Notes: generated from the letters alone by a model not told the origin. A DNA stretch of 64,000 bases from Polynucleobacter sp. MWH-P3-07-1 (GCF_018687555.1 NZ_CP061296.1:1054001-1118000), one strand, 5' to 3'. Numbered from the stretch's first letter, positions 47,539-57,007 are shown. A program made the numbers and translations.

Positions 47539-48207
47539 CTAGAGGCTGCCGGAATTTGGAAGACTAAAGATCAAGCCCGTATTTTTAGAAAGTGCTTTCA
47601 GATCTTCGGGTGTATCAACATCCACCACATAGTGGTCGTTTTGAGTTTGCCATTGATGAACCAACTCAGGATGTTGATCCATGAAATTACGGCATACCAT
47701 TTTTGCTCCGGATGCCAAAATGGTTTTGATAACTGAGCCACTCAAAATAATGGGATTGCCTCTTTGTCCATTAAACATTGGCAAAATAATCTCGCCAACA
47801 GTTCTTTTCTTGAAAGTGGCAATCAGTGCTTTGATGTCATGAGAGTCAATGAAGGGCTGATCAGATAGCGCCATGATCACTGCATCAAAATCACTCCCCA
47901 AGGTTTCTATACCTAGTCGCACTGATGTAGCTTGCCCCTCATTCGCATGCGCATTTCGTATCACTCGCATTGGGTTTAGTGATTTCAATGCCGCCAGCTC
48001 GCGCTCTACAGCCAGATGATGATGACCACTCACGACCACCACCTCATCAACACCGGCCTCTGATAACGCAATCAGTTGTCTTTGCAACAGTGTCAGGCCA
48101 TCAAGCTGAATAAGGCACTTCGGGATATTGCCCATCCGACTACCCTCGCCTGCAGCCAGCAATACGGCGCCGACTCGAATCTGGGTATAAGGCTTACTTT
48201 GGGTCAT
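47539..48207 (-). CDS. mocA: MobA/MocA-like molybdenum cofactor nucleotidyltransferase
   Basis: A nucleotidyltransferase of the MobA-like family. The 222 residues from the ATG at 48207 contain VLLAAGEGSRMGNIPKCLIQ (NTP binding), VSGHHHLAVE and IMALSDQPFID. The pairing with xdhC favours MocA, which attaches CMP to molybdopterin for hydroxylases, over MobA, which attaches GMP. The symbol is by context. It begins a mocA-xdhC-Bug operon, after a terminator that ends the peroxiredoxin transcript. Confidence 0.8.
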   Translation of the reverse strand: MTQSKPYTQIRVGAVLLAAGEGSRMGNIPKCLIQLDGLTLLQRQLIALSEAGVDEVVVVSGHHHLAVERELAALKSLNPMRVIRNAHANEGQATSVRLGIETLGSDFDAVIMALSDQPFIDSHDIKALIATFKKRTVGEIILPMFNGQRGNPIILSGSVIKTILASGAKMVCRNFMDQHPELVHQWQTQNDHYVVDVDTPEDLKALSKNTGLIFSLPNSGSL

Positions 48208-48227
48208 GAGGTCTGAGTGGATAACAA

Positions 48228-48248
48228 AACAGCCCAAAGTGGGCTGTT
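48228..48248 (-). terminator. Terminator of the peroxiredoxin gene
   Basis: A 9-base-pair stem AACAGCCCA/TGGGCTGTT with a 3-base loop, followed on the minus strand by TTGTT. It begins 9 bases after the peroxiredoxin stop and ends 20 bases before the mocA-like start. Confidence 0.8.
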
Positions 48249-48257
48249 ATTGGATGC

Positions 48258-48914
48258 TTACTTAGGCTGCTTCACAATTCGTAAATAAGGCTTTGGTGCT
48301 TTCCATCCCTCAGGAAACAGGGTCTTCGCATCCTCATCTGAAACAGAGCCCGCGATGATGACATCATCACCATGATTCCAATTTACAGGGGTAGCCACTT
48401 TATGTTTGGCAGTCAACTGAATGGAATCGAGTGCACGCAAGATCTCATTGAAATTACGACCTGTCGTCATTGGGTAAGTCATGGTCAATTTAATTTTTTT
48501 ATCTGGACCAACAATGAATACCGAGCGTACGGTAGCATTGGTTGCAGCAGTTCTTCCATCAGAGGCCACTTCACCCGCAGGCAGCATGTTGTACAACTTC
48601 GCAACCGCCAAATCCGTATCACCAATCATGGGGTACTTGACTGCATGGCCTTGCGTCTCTTCAATATCTTTTGCCCAGCCACTGTGATTTTCTACTGGAT
48701 CAATCGACAAACCAATCAGCTTGGTATTGCGCTTAGTGAACTCTTCTTCGATCTTCGCCATATAACCCAACTCAGTGGTACAAACGGGTGTGAAATCCTT
48801 GGGATGCGAGAACAAAATCGCATAAGAATCGCCAATCCATTGATGAAAGTCGATTTCGCCATGGGTGGTCTTGGCCTTAAAGTTTGGGGCAATATCATTA
48901 ATTCTGAGGGACAT
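48258..48914 (-). CDS. 1-Cys peroxiredoxin (Prx6 type)
   Basis: Reduces peroxides in the cytoplasm. The 218-residue product from the ATG at 48914 (GGAG 5 bases upstream) has the peroxidatic Cys45 in DFTPVCTTELGYM and no other Cys, so it is the 1-Cys type. The C-terminal extension (VATPVNWNHGDDVII, ending PKPYLRIVKQPK) is typical of Prx6 proteins. Single gene with its own terminator. Confidence 0.93.
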   Translation of the reverse strand: MSLRINDIAPNFKAKTTHGEIDFHQWIGDSYAILFSHPKDFTPVCTTELGYMAKIEEEFTKRNTKLIGLSIDPVENHSGWAKDIEETQGHAVKYPMIGDTDLAVAKLYNMLPAGEVASDGRTAATNATVRSVFIVGPDKKIKLTMTYPMTTGRNFNEILRALDSIQLTAKHKVATPVNWNHGDDVIIAGSVSDEDAKTLFPEGWKAPKPYLRIVKQPK

Positions 48915-49026
48915 ACGATCTCCAGGTAACAAATCCTAAAAATTGACTTTACTATAAATTGATAAGCGCTTCATGCCGCTTTACATATACCCTTAGAACA
49001 ATAAATCATGCAAGGTTTAGCGAGGC

Positions 49027-49806
49027 CTATTGCTGATTACTAGGCAGGCTATAGCCGGATTGGAGCAAAATCTGCCTTGCTTTAGTAGATTGCATGAATT
49101 GATAAAGATCGCTGACCTCTGGCGGCGCGCCCTTGATGAGAACCATGCGTTGCTTAATAGGCTCGTACAGGCTCTCATCAAGCAAAAGGTAACTCGTCTC
49201 TTTTACAAGCTCAGGTGACTTGGCGAGCGATAAGGCGGTAAAACCCAGATCAGCGGCACCAGTCGAGACAAACATCGTTGCCATGCCAATATTGTCTGCA
49301 TAGACCAGTTTATCTTTCGCAACATCCCATAGACCTACTGCCTTGAGATATTCCACCGCCGCTCTGCCATAAGGTGCAAGCTCGGGCTTAGCAATCGCAA
49401 TCTTATTGGCCTTAGCAATGACTCTTGCTAGCTCAGTTTTATCTGTATTGAGTTTGATGCCACTAGAGCTCTTGGTCAACATCACTAACTTACCAATTGC
49501 ATAGACTTTGCCTGCATCGACTGTCTTGCCATTTCTATAAAGCTCAAGTGGATAACTTTCATCTGCAGAGATGAATAGATTAAATGGAGCGCCATTCATG
49601 ATTTGAGAGGCAAAGTTGCCAGATGAGCCATAGACGATTCGCATCTCCGGTTTACCGCTAGCAATGAATGCACTGTTAATCGCAGTAAAAGCATCTTTCA
49701 TATTGGCAGCGACAGCTACAGATGCAGTTTGTGCTGAGACGGGATTACTTAGCAGTAAACAAAAAGACAAAACCCCCAAGTACTTGCCGATCGAAAAAGA
49801 TTTCAT
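49027..49806 (-). CDS. modA: Molybdate ABC transporter substrate-binding protein
   Basis: Periplasmic molybdate/tungstate-binding protein. The 259 residues have a signal peptide (about 1-25, cleavage after VSA), then VAVAANMKDAFTAINSAF, the oxyanion site YGSSGNFASQIMNGAPFNLF and ISADESYPLEL. modB and modC are not adjacent. It lies 29 bases after tRNA-Ser(GGA) on the same strand. It fits the molybdenum enzymes encoded around it. Confidence 0.88.
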   Translation of the reverse strand: MKSFSIGKYLGVLSFCLLLSNPVSAQTASVAVAANMKDAFTAINSAFIASGKPEMRIVYGSSGNFASQIMNGAPFNLFISADESYPLELYRNGKTVDAGKVYAIGKLVMLTKSSSGIKLNTDKTELARVIAKANKIAIAKPELAPYGRAAVEYLKAVGLWDVAKDKLVYADNIGMATMFVSTGAADLGFTALSLAKSPELVKETSYLLLDESLYEPIKQRMVLIKGAPPEVSDLYQFMQSTKARQILLQSGYSLPSNQQ

Positions 49807-49835
49807 GGAAGCTTAGGGGTCTGATTAATTAAATA

Positions 49836-49926
49836 TGGCGGAAGGGGCGGGATTCGAACCCGCGGTAGGCTATTAACCTACGCACGCTTTCCAGGCGTGT
49901 GACTTAAACCGCTCATCCACCCTTCC
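49836..49926 (-). tRNA. tRNA-Ser (GGA)
   Basis: A 91-base class II tRNA on the minus strand with acceptor stem GGAAGGG/CCCTTCC, discriminator G and encoded CCA (49836-49838). The anticodon arm CACGC-CTGGAAA-GCGTG reads GGA (49890-49892). It has a variable arm GTAGGTTAATAGCCTAC and T-loop GGGTTCGAATCCC. Confidence 0.97.
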
Positions 49927-49973
49927 GGAACCCACGATTATACGGTTCCCGAAAGGGTGTGTCTGAGAAAGAC

Positions 49974-51947
49974 TTATAAAGACTGCTTGAGCTGGTCCAA
50001 AATCGCTGGATTCTCAAGGGTAGAAGTGTCTTGAGTGACCTCTTCGCCTTTAGCGATCACACGTAAGAGACGGCGCATGATCTTGCCAGAACGGGTCTTA
50101 GGCAAGTTATCACCGAAGCGCACATCCTTGGGTTTAGCAATTGGCCCAATCTCTTTACCAACCCAATTACGCAACTCGGTTGCAATCTTCTTGGCTTCAT
50201 CGCCAGTGGGTCTGCCACCTTTCAGAACCACGAAAGCACAAATCGCTTCGCCAGTCATATCGTCAGGACGGCCCACTACCGCTGCTTCAGCAACCAACGG
50301 ATTAGCCACTAGGCAAGATTCGATTTCCATCGTACCCATGCGGTGTCCAGAAACGTTCAAGACATCATCGATACGACCAGTAATCGTGAAGTAGCCCGTC
50401 TCTTTATTACGGATCGCACCGTCACCAGCGAGATACAAAGTACCGCCCAACTCTTCTGGGAAGTAAGACTTCACAAAACGATCGGCATCATTCCAAATCG
50501 TGCGAATCATCGAAGGCCATGGACGCTTCACAACCAAGATACCGCCACTTCCGTTTGGCACATCATGCCCAGCTTCATCGACGATCGCCGCCATAATGCC
50601 AGGCAGTGGCAAGGTGCACGAACCTGGAATCATTGGAGTTGCACCAGGCATTGGAGAAATCATATGACCACCAGTTTCGGTTTGCCAGAAAGTATCGGCA
50701 ATCGGACAACGTGATCCGCCAACATGCTCGTAGTACCACATCCATGCTTCAGGATTAATTGGTTCACCCACTGAACCTAGAAGACGGAGTGAAGACAAAT
50801 CGTAGTTCTTAGGATGAACAGACTCATCTCCGCTAGCGGCCTTGATTAAAGAACGAATTGCGGTTGGTGCGGTGTAGAAAATGGTTGCTTGGTGTTTGGC
50901 AATCATGTCCCAGAAGCGACCTGCGTTGGGATAGGTTGGCACACCTTCGAACACAATCTCAGTACAGCCTACCGCTAATGGGCCATAGGTAATGTAAGAG
51001 TGGCCGGTAACCCAACCAATATCGGCAGTACACCAGAAGATGTCACTAGGTTTAATGTCAAAGGTCCACTTCATTGTGAGAATCGCCCACAATAAGTAAC
51101 CGCCAGTGGAGTGTTGTACGCCCTTGGGCTTGCCAGTTGAGCCTGAGGTGTAGAGCACAAACAAGGGATGTTCAGCGCTCACCCACTCTGGTTCGCAAGT
51201 GGTAGATTCGTTGGCAACCACGTCATGCATCCAAGCGTCGCGCCCAGCGGTCATCGGAATATTGCCACCGGTACGTTTGTAAACGATGACGTTCTTCACT
51301 TTCTCGCACTCGCCTAAGGCCAATGCTTCGTCCACGATCACTTTGAGTGGCAGTGCTTTACCACCACGCAATTGTTCGTCAGCAGTAATCACCGCAACTG
51401 CGCCAACGTCAACAATACGCTCTTGCAAGGATTTGGCGGAGAAGCCGCCGAAGACTACCGAGTGGGTTGCACCAATACGGGCGCAGGCCTGCATCGCCAC
51501 AATGCCTTCAATCGACATCGACATATAAATAATGACGCGATCGCCAGACTTGATACCCATCTTGCGCAAAGCATTTGCCATTTTGCAAACACGATCGAGT
51601 AAGTCTTGATAAGTGGCCTCGGTTACGGTGCCATCATCGGCTTCAAAAATGATGGCCTTTTTGGCGCCATTTCCTTTTTGAATATTGATATCTAAACAGT
51701 TATAAGAGGCATTCGTTAGGCCATCTTCGAACCACTTATAGAACGGTGGCTGGGATTCATCTAGAACCTTAGTAAAGGGCTTTTTCCAGTAAATATTCTC
51801 TTTAGCCAGGCGCCCCCAAAAACCTTCGTAGTCTTTCTCGGCCTCAGCGCATAACTTGTTATAGGCCTCCATTCCAGGAATGGCGGCACCCTTTACAAAG
51901 TCCTCGGGTGGGTGAAAAACACGGTTTTCGTGCATTAATGGTTCCAT
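49974..51947 (-). CDS. acs: Acetate--CoA ligase (acetyl-CoA synthetase)
   Basis: Activates acetate to acetyl-CoA via acetyl-AMP. The 657 residues have the AMP-binding motif [13 protein letters not shown], the second core motif [12 protein letters not shown], the hinge [21 protein letters not shown] and the C-terminal regulatory lysine in [13 protein letters not shown], the usual target of lysine acetylation. The ATG at 51947 follows AGAGGGCAG. Divergent from the fumarase gene across 145 bases with a dyad and direct repeats. Confidence 0.96.
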   Translation of the reverse strand: MEPLMHENRVFHPPEDFVKGAAIPGMEAYNKLCAEAEKDYEGFWGRLAKENIYWKKPFTKVLDESQPPFYKWFEDGLTNASYNCLDINIQKGNGAKKAIIFEADDGTVTEATYQDLLDRVCKMANALRKMGIKSGDRVIIYMSMSIEGIVAMQACARIGATHSVVFGGFSAKSLQERIVDVGAVAVITADEQLRGGKALPLKVIVDEALALGECEKVKNVIVYKRTGGNIPMTAGRDAWMHDVVANESTTCEPEWVSAEHPLFVLYTSGSTGKPKGVQHSTGGYLLWAILTMKWTFDIKPSDIFWCTADIGWVTGHSYITYGPLAVGCTEIVFEGVPTYPNAGRFWDMIAKHQATIFYTAPTAIRSLIKAASGDESVHPKNYDLSSLRLLGSVGEPINPEAWMWYYEHVGGSRCPIADTFWQTETGGHMISPMPGATPMIPGSCTLPLPGIMAAIVDEAGHDVPNGSGGILVVKRPWPSMIRTIWNDADRFVKSYFPEELGGTLYLAGDGAIRNKETGYFTITGRIDDVLNVSGHRMGTMEIESCLVANPLVAEAAVVGRPDDMTGEAICAFVVLKGGRPTGDEAKKIATELRNWVGKEIGPIAKPKDVRFGDNLPKTRSGKIMRRLLRVIAKGEEVTQDTSTLENPAILDQLKQSL

Positions 51948-51995
51948 GCTGACTGCCCTCTATGAATTAACACTAATTAGCCACTGGGGAGATGT

Positions 51996-52016
51996 ATCCT
52001 CTAGACCCTAGAAGAT
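51996..52016. promoter_or_regulatory. Dyad in the acs-fumarase divergent promoter region
   Basis: ATC-C-TCTAG-ACC-CTAGA-A-GAT is an interrupted 21-base inverted repeat about 50 bases upstream of acs and 77 upstream of the fumarase gene. It could be an operator serving one or both genes. No regulator is assigned. Confidence 0.35.
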
Positions 52017-52041
52017 AAGTGAAAAAACGGGGGATTTGCTC

Positions 52042-52069
52042 TATGGCAAACCCTTAAAATATGGCAAAC
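52042..52069 (+). repeat. Two direct copies of TATGGCAAAC upstream of the fumarase gene
   Basis: TATGGCAAAC occurs at 52042-52051 and 52060-52069, 18 bases apart start to start, so both face nearly the same side of the helix. The second copy ends 24 bases before the fumarase ATG. Possible activator or repressor binding sites. Confidence 0.45.
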
Positions 52070-52092
52070 ATGACAAATTTGGGTAGAAAACC

Positions 52093-53616
52093 ATGACCAA
52101 GATCAAACAAAACGACCTCATTCAAAGCATCGCCGATGCCTTCCAATTCATTTCTTATTACCACCCTAAAGACTTTATTCAAGCTATGGGTCGCGCCTAT
52201 GAGCTAGAGCAAGGAGCTGCCGCTAAAGACGCGATTGCTCAGATTTTGACTAATAGCCGTATGTGTGCAGAAGGTCATCGTCCGATGTGCCAGGACACTG
52301 GTATTGCCGTAGTCTTTCTCAAAATTGGCATGAACGTGCAATGGGAAGATGCCAAGATGAGTGTGAGCGATATGGTCAACGAGGGTGTACGCCGTGCTTA
52401 CCTTAATCCCGACAACATGTTGCGCGCTTCTGTTCTGCAAGATCCTGCGGGCAAACGTCGCAACACGGGTGATAACACCCCAGCAGTCATTCATTATGAA
52501 ATCGTACCGGGTGACGGCGTTGAAGTCATTTGCGCTGCCAAAGGGGGCGGCTCTGAAAACAAAGCCAAGATGGTGATGCTTAACCCTTCGGACTCCATCG
52601 TCGACTGGGTGCTCAAAACGGTCCCAACAATGGGTGCTGGTTGGTGCCCTCCTGGAATCCTAGGAATTGGTATTGGCGGCACACCTGAGAAGGCGATGCT
52701 GCTCGCTAAAGAATCTTTAATGGGTCCAGTTGATATTCAGCAACTGATTGCTGAAGGCCCTAAAAATCGTGTTGATGAATTGCGTCTGGAGTTATACGAG
52801 AAGGTCAACAAATTGGGTATTGGTGCACAAGGCCTGGGCGGTCTCGCAACAGTGCTCGATGTGAAGATCTTGGATTACCCAACCCATGCGGCTTCTTTAC
52901 CCGTAGCAATGATTCCGAACTGTGCCGCAACACGACACATTCATTTTCACTTACATGGCGATGGCCCTGCAGTATTTGAGAAACCGTCACTTTCAGATTG
53001 GCCGGATGTGACTTGGACGCCCGATGTTCAAAAATCCAAACGCATCAATCTTGACACCCTCACTCCTGAGGAAGTTGCAGCTTGGAAGCCTGGCGATACC
53101 CTATTGCTGAACGGCAAAATATTGACAGGCCGCGATGCTGCCCATAAACGTATTCAGGACATGCTAGCCAAGGGTGAAGAGTTACCGGTGAGCTTTAAGA
53201 ATCGGGTGATCTACTATGTTGGTCCAGTGGATCCTGTCCGCGATGAAGTCGTTGGCCCAGCAGGCCCAACCACCTCCACCCGCATGGATAAATTTACCGA
53301 GATGATGCTAGCCAAGACGGGCTTGATTGCCATGATCGGTAAAGCTGAGCGTGGCCCAGTTGCGATTGAAGCGATTAAGAAACATCACTCTGCTTATCTG
53401 ATGGCCGTTGGTGGCGCAGCTTATCTCGTCTCTAAAGCAATTCAGAAGTCACGCGTGCTTGCCTTTGCGGACTTAGGGATGGAAGCAATTTATGAGTTCG
53501 ACGTCAAAGATATGCCAGTGACTGTTGCAGTCGATTCTCAGGGCGTATCAATGCACATTGAAGGGCCCAAAGAGTGGTCAGCAAAGATCGGCAATATTCC
53601 GGTCACGATTGCTTAA
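52093..53616 (+). CDS. fumA: Fumarate hydratase, class I (iron-sulfur)
   Basis: Oxygen-sensitive [4Fe-4S] fumarase that hydrates fumarate to malate. The 507 residues include MCAEGHRPMCQDTGIAVVFL with cluster-type Cys, GNAFAL-equivalent VIPNCAATRHIHFHLHGDGP, and the C-terminal beta-type half (GPAGPTTSTRMDKFTEMML). It is the fused single-chain type. The symbol fumA denotes the class, not orthology to a particular E. coli paralogue. Confidence 0.94.
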   Translation: MTKIKQNDLIQSIADAFQFISYYHPKDFIQAMGRAYELEQGAAAKDAIAQILTNSRMCAEGHRPMCQDTGIAVVFLKIGMNVQWEDAKMSVSDMVNEGVRRAYLNPDNMLRASVLQDPAGKRRNTGDNTPAVIHYEIVPGDGVEVICAAKGGGSENKAKMVMLNPSDSIVDWVLKTVPTMGAGWCPPGILGIGIGGTPEKAMLLAKESLMGPVDIQQLIAEGPKNRVDELRLELYEKVNKLGIGAQGLGGLATVLDVKILDYPTHAASLPVAMIPNCAATRHIHFHLHGDGPAVFEKPSLSDWPDVTWTPDVQKSKRINLDTLTPEEVAAWKPGDTLLLNGKILTGRDAAHKRIQDMLAKGEELPVSFKNRVIYYVGPVDPVRDEVVGPAGPTTSTRMDKFTEMMLAKTGLIAMIGKAERGPVAIEAIKKHHSAYLMAVGGAAYLVSKAIQKSRVLAFADLGMEAIYEFDVKDMPVTVAVDSQGVSMHIEGPKEWSAKIGNIPVTIA

Positions 53617-53642
53617 GCCTGTAACTTCTTTGGATCAATCAT

Positions 53643-54467
53643 TTGGCACTCATCGGCGTATTTGATTCTGGTGTAGGGGGCTTATCCATTCTGGATGAAG
53701 CCCTCCATCAATTGCCCGAGCATGACTATATCTATTTAGCTGATTCGCTTAACGCCCCTTATGGTGAAAAATCCAGCGAGTGGATTAGCGCAAGAAGCCT
53801 GGCCCTTTGTCATCATTTAGCAAAGCAAGGTTGCGATGCCATTGTGGTGGCTTGTAATACCGCTACTGCTGAGGCTATTGCACAGATTCGGGCCGAGTTA
53901 AGTGAGATTCCCATCATTGGGGTTGAGCCAGGCATCAAACCTGCTGCGATGCAAAGCCAAAATGGTGTTGTTGGAGTCTTAGCAACCGAGGCCACCCTCA
54001 ATAGCGATAAATTCAATGCCTTGCTTGCCACCTTACCTGCTCACTGCCGAATCATCAAACAAGCCGGTGCTGGATTAGTGCCCTTGATTGAAGCGGGTGC
54101 CGCAAATGATTCTGAAACCCTAGAACTATTGGCAACTCACTTGCTACCGATACAGGAAGCAGGAGCAGATACCCTTGTCTTGGGATGTACTCACTACCCT
54201 TTTTTAAGGCAGTCGATCCGCAAACTCTTGGGTGACTCCATGACAATCATTGATACCAGCGAAGCGGTAGTTCGTCAGCTTAAAAGACAGTTAGAGGCAA
54301 GATACCCTGCAAAGGAAAATGAGAGTAGCAGATCTACCCTCGGAGCCGTCTGTTTTATTAGCAGTAAAGATGAAGCCAAGCTGCAGCAAATGGCTCAAGA
54401 ATTGATGAATGCAGACCTAGCGGGTCATGCGCTTAGTGCCGCTCGATTAACAGCGCTGGAATCCTGA
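53643..54467 (+). CDS. murI: Glutamate racemase
   Basis: Supplies D-glutamate for peptidoglycan. The 274 residues show GVFDSGVGGLSIL at the N-terminus, the first catalytic Cys71 in VVACNTATAEAIA and the second in LVLGCTHYPFLR (about residue 181). The reading frame opens at a TTG (53643), the only start giving the usual N-terminus MALIGVFDSG. It overlaps the tonB start by one base. Confidence 0.95.
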   Translation: MALIGVFDSGVGGLSILDEALHQLPEHDYIYLADSLNAPYGEKSSEWISARSLALCHHLAKQGCDAIVVACNTATAEAIAQIRAELSEIPIIGVEPGIKPAAMQSQNGVVGVLATEATLNSDKFNALLATLPAHCRIIKQAGAGLVPLIEAGAANDSETLELLATHLLPIQEAGADTLVLGCTHYPFLRQSIRKLLGDSMTIIDTSEAVVRQLKRQLEARYPAKENESSRSTLGAVCFISSKDEAKLQQMAQELMNADLAGHALSAARLTALES

Positions 54468-55186
54468 TGGCATCTCTACTAAATCGACTCGATGCCCATC
54501 TGCCGTTTAATAAAACGGAGCGCACCATTATTGTCATCGTGCTCTTATTACACTGCTTGCCCTTCCTCGGTTTGCTTCATTTTCATTTTGCTGCCGATAC
54601 CCCAAATGAAGAGCGGGTTGCGATTAGCTTGACCTCGCCTGAAGCTGCACCACCTGCCGCCTCCAAAGCAACGACCCCGCCACCTAAGCCAGTCACCCCG
54701 CCAACGCCACCAACCCCCAAGCCCCAGCCCAAAGAAAAAACGACTCAGGACAAATCCAGTAAAGCGCCTAAGCCCCCAGAGACCCAACAACAAAGTTCGC
54801 CACCCACACCGCAAAGTAGTCAGCAGGCTCCTAGCAATAGCCCTCCCAATGCGGCAGTTGCCCCCGCCTCCTCGGCAGGTGCGGGCGGCACCCCCATTCA
54901 AACTGACATTGGTAAACTGGAAGTCATCTACGAGCCTGATGCCGACGCTTACTATCCATCCTTCTCGAAGCGCTCTGGAGAGCAAGGTGCAGTGGTTGTG
55001 CGACTGATCATTGATCAAGCTGGTAATGTGGAGAATGTGGCCTTATTGAGGTCTAGCACTTTTCCGCGTTTAGATCGTGCTGCAATGGAAATTGGTCAGC
55101 GCTATCGTTTCAAACCGTATTTAGTCAATGGTGTACCGAACAAAATTTCTACCAACCTTTTAATTAAATTTAATCTCAAGAATTAA
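54467..55186 (+). CDS. tonB: TonB-family energy transducer
   Basis: Couples proton-motive force at the inner membrane to outer-membrane receptors. The 239 residues have an N-terminal membrane segment (about 20-42), a Pro/Lys/Gln-rich periplasm-spanning stretch (about 60-135) and a C-terminal TonB domain with VRLIIDQAGNVENVALLRSS and YRFKPYLVNG. The ATG shares one base with the murI stop (TGATG). It heads tonB-exbB-exbD. No TonB-dependent receptor is encoded in the window. Confidence 0.92.
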   Translation: MASLLNRLDAHLPFNKTERTIIVIVLLLHCLPFLGLLHFHFAADTPNEERVAISLTSPEAAPPAASKATTPPPKPVTPPTPPTPKPQPKEKTTQDKSSKAPKPPETQQQSSPPTPQSSQQAPSNSPPNAAVAPASSAGAGGTPIQTDIGKLEVIYEPDADAYYPSFSKRSGEQGAVVVRLIIDQAGNVENVALLRSSTFPRLDRAAMEIGQRYRFKPYLVNGVPNKISTNLLIKFNLKN

Positions 55187-55190
55187 TCTT

Positions 55191-55883
55191 ATGCATACTC
55201 CATTCGGCATCGCAAATCTTTGGATCACAGGTGACTTCGCTACCCGCTTTGTCGGCATTATTCTGTTGACGTGCTCAATCATCACTTGGGTCATCCTCTT
55301 CAATCACCTCTGGGATCTTCGTAAATTACGCAAACTGATGCCCGAAGTAGAACGCTTTTGGCGCGCCACTTCCTATGAAGATGGCCTACATAGCTTTAGC
55401 AATGACAGCTTTAATCCCTATTACAAGATTGCAAAAGAAGCCTCATCAGCATCAAACCATCACCAAAGCCAATCCACCAATCATCGCGAGTTATTGCAAA
55501 CCCTCAACTACTCTGAGTGGATGGCTCGTAGCATTAAAAATAGTATTGATGGTGTGGCAGCCCAATTTCAGAAAGGTTTAACTTTTCTGGGATCAACTGG
55601 CTCCATCGCTCCTTTTATAGGCTTATTCGGCACCGTATGGGGCATCTATCACGCACTGATTTCGATCAGCAGCTCCGGTAGCGCACAGATCGATCAAGTT
55701 GCAGGGCCGATTGGTGAGGCTCTCATCATGACTGCCCTCGGCTTATCTGTAGCAATTCCAGCAGTACTGAGTTTTAACGCAATCAATCGTGCCAATAAAT
55801 TACTGATTGCCGATCTCAATCGCTTTGGCAATGATCTGCTGGCGTATTTTGTGACTGGTGCGCGCGTGAAGTCCGGAGAATAA
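55191..55883 (+). CDS. exbB: ExbB/TolQ-family proton channel protein
   Basis: Inner-membrane motor protein pairing with ExbD to power TonB. The 230 residues have an N-terminal membrane segment (about 19-40) and the family core FLGSTGSIAPFIGLFGTVWG and IGEALIMTALGLSVAIPAV. The context with tonB and exbD favours ExbB over TolQ. It lies 4 bases after tonB. Confidence 0.92.
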   Translation: MHTPFGIANLWITGDFATRFVGIILLTCSIITWVILFNHLWDLRKLRKLMPEVERFWRATSYEDGLHSFSNDSFNPYYKIAKEASSASNHHQSQSTNHRELLQTLNYSEWMARSIKNSIDGVAAQFQKGLTFLGSTGSIAPFIGLFGTVWGIYHALISISSSGSAQIDQVAGPIGEALIMTALGLSVAIPAVLSFNAINRANKLLIADLNRFGNDLLAYFVTGARVKSGE

Positions 55884-55885
55884 AT

Positions 55886-56299
55886 ATGTCGTTTAATATT
55901 CAAAACGATCAAAACGAAGACAGCATCATGTCGGAAATCAATATGACGCCGATGGTGGACGTCATGCTGGTGCTCTTGATCATTTTCATTATTACCCTCC
56001 CCGTCATTCAGCAAGCTGTAAAAGTAGAGTTGCCTAAGGCCAGTAGTGCGCGTAATGAAGTAAAGCCGGAGTCAGTGCAAGTGTCTATTGATGCAAAGGG
56101 TCAAATCTATTGGAATAGCACTCCAGTAAGTCTCAAAACCTACAATGAGAATGCGGATAAAGCCTCACAAGAGGATCCGCAACCTGAAATTAATCTGCGC
56201 GCAGATAAATCCGTGCAATATGATTATGTGGCCAAGGTCTTAGCTGCTTCTAAACGAGCTGGTTTAACGAAGTTGGGGTTTATTACGGAGCCGGATTAA
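55886..56299 (+). CDS. exbD: ExbD/TolR-family protein
   Basis: Single-span partner of ExbB. The 137 residues show the cytoplasmic MSEINMTPMVDVMLVLLIIF, including the membrane Asp used in proton conduction, then a periplasmic domain with INLRADKSVQYDYVAKVLAA. It lies 2 bases after exbB, and its last 17 bases overlap the end of the convergent gene. Confidence 0.92.
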   Translation: MSFNIQNDQNEDSIMSEINMTPMVDVMLVLLIIFIITLPVIQQAVKVELPKASSARNEVKPESVQVSIDAKGQIYWNSTPVSLKTYNENADKASQEDPQPEINLRADKSVQYDYVAKVLAASKRAGLTKLGFITEPD

Positions 56300-56771
56300 G
56301 CACTGCTTGACACTGTTCGGTATAAACCTTGGTGCCCTCGCCCAAGGTTTTTGCCAAGATACCACCCGTAACCGTTTCCACTTTTTTGAGTTGTCCAGTA
56401 TCTCGCTGGATGCTTGTGATAGCGACCACTGTTCCGGACGCATACTTCACACCATCTAATATCTCTGGCTCAAAGAAAGTGTCCGTCATAAATGACACAG
56501 CACTTTTAGTGATTTGAACGTTCTTGATCTCCTGATAGCCTTGTGCATCATGTTGATCTAAATCACGACCATCCAAGAAGACCTTCGCTTTATCTTTGGG
56601 GTTTTTGGGATTAGCTGAAACGATCTTGAGATCGTATTCCTCAGAGTAAGCCCCATTCGATCGCACGCATGTGAATGCCATGGTCTCAGCTTTGGCAATT
56701 CCAAAGCCCAATACCAAGCCAATCAAGCTCATCTGTATTGCGAGGGGAGGAATGCGCTTTTGTAAACTCAT
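56283..56771 (-). CDS. Exported protein of unknown function
   Basis: A 162-residue product from the ATG at 56771 (MSLQKRIPPLAIQ), with a signal peptide (about 1-29, cleavage after AKA) and then a single soluble domain containing AFTCVRSNGAYSEEYDLKIV and a C-terminal EQCQAVLNP. The two Cys may form a disulfide. No family recognised. A longer upstream frame would read through the tRNA-Leu gene. The start codon lies only 9 bases after the tRNA 3' end, so the two are probably co-transcribed. Confidence 0.65.
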   Translation of the reverse strand: MSLQKRIPPLAIQMSLIGLVLGFGIAKAETMAFTCVRSNGAYSEEYDLKIVSANPKNPKDKAKVFLDGRDLDQHDAQGYQEIKNVQITKSAVSFMTDTFFEPEILDGVKYASGTVVAITSIQRDTGQLKKVETVTGGILAKTLGEGTKVYTEQCQAVLNPAP

Positions 56772-56780
56772 ATCGAATGG

Positions 56781-56869
56781 TGGTGCCCGAGGCCGGAATC
56801 GAACCGGCACGACTTTTTTGAGTCGGCAGATTTTAAATCTGCTGTGTCTACCGATTTCACCACTCGGGC
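56781..56869 (-). tRNA. tRNA-Leu (TAA)
   Basis: An 89-base class II tRNA on the minus strand with acceptor stem GCCCGAG/CTCGGGC, discriminator A and encoded CCA (56781-56783). The anticodon arm GCAGA-TTTAAAA-TCTGC reads TAA (56833-56835). It has a variable arm CGACTCAAAAAAGTCG and T-loop CCGGTTCGATTCCGG. Confidence 0.97.
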
Positions 56870-57007
56870 TCGCACTAGCAGAAACTGCAGCGCTAAATAA
56901 ATCAAGACCATCGAATTTTAGCATGCAGGAGGGGTTTTCTCCTGTAGAGCCCCGTCTAGAGGGCTTCCTGCAAGGGAGAAGAGTTCTAAAACCACTAAAC
57001 TAAGGAC

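Noticed and set aside
48372..48929. A 185-codon frame on the plus strand opposite the peroxiredoxin gene.
   Set aside because: The minus-strand frame is a clear 1-Cys peroxiredoxin with a ribosome site and terminator. The plus-strand product has no recognisable features and is a codon-bias shadow.
54548..55018. A 156-codon minus-strand frame opposite tonB, rich in Trp, Arg and Gly.
   Set aside because: It is the antisense of the Pro-rich tonB linker, which naturally reads as Gly/Trp/Arg on the other strand.
56772..56924. An N-terminal extension of the exported-protein gene through the tRNA-Leu(TAA) gene.
   Set aside because: It would place a tRNA inside the coding region and hide a good signal peptide; the ATG at 56771 is preferred.
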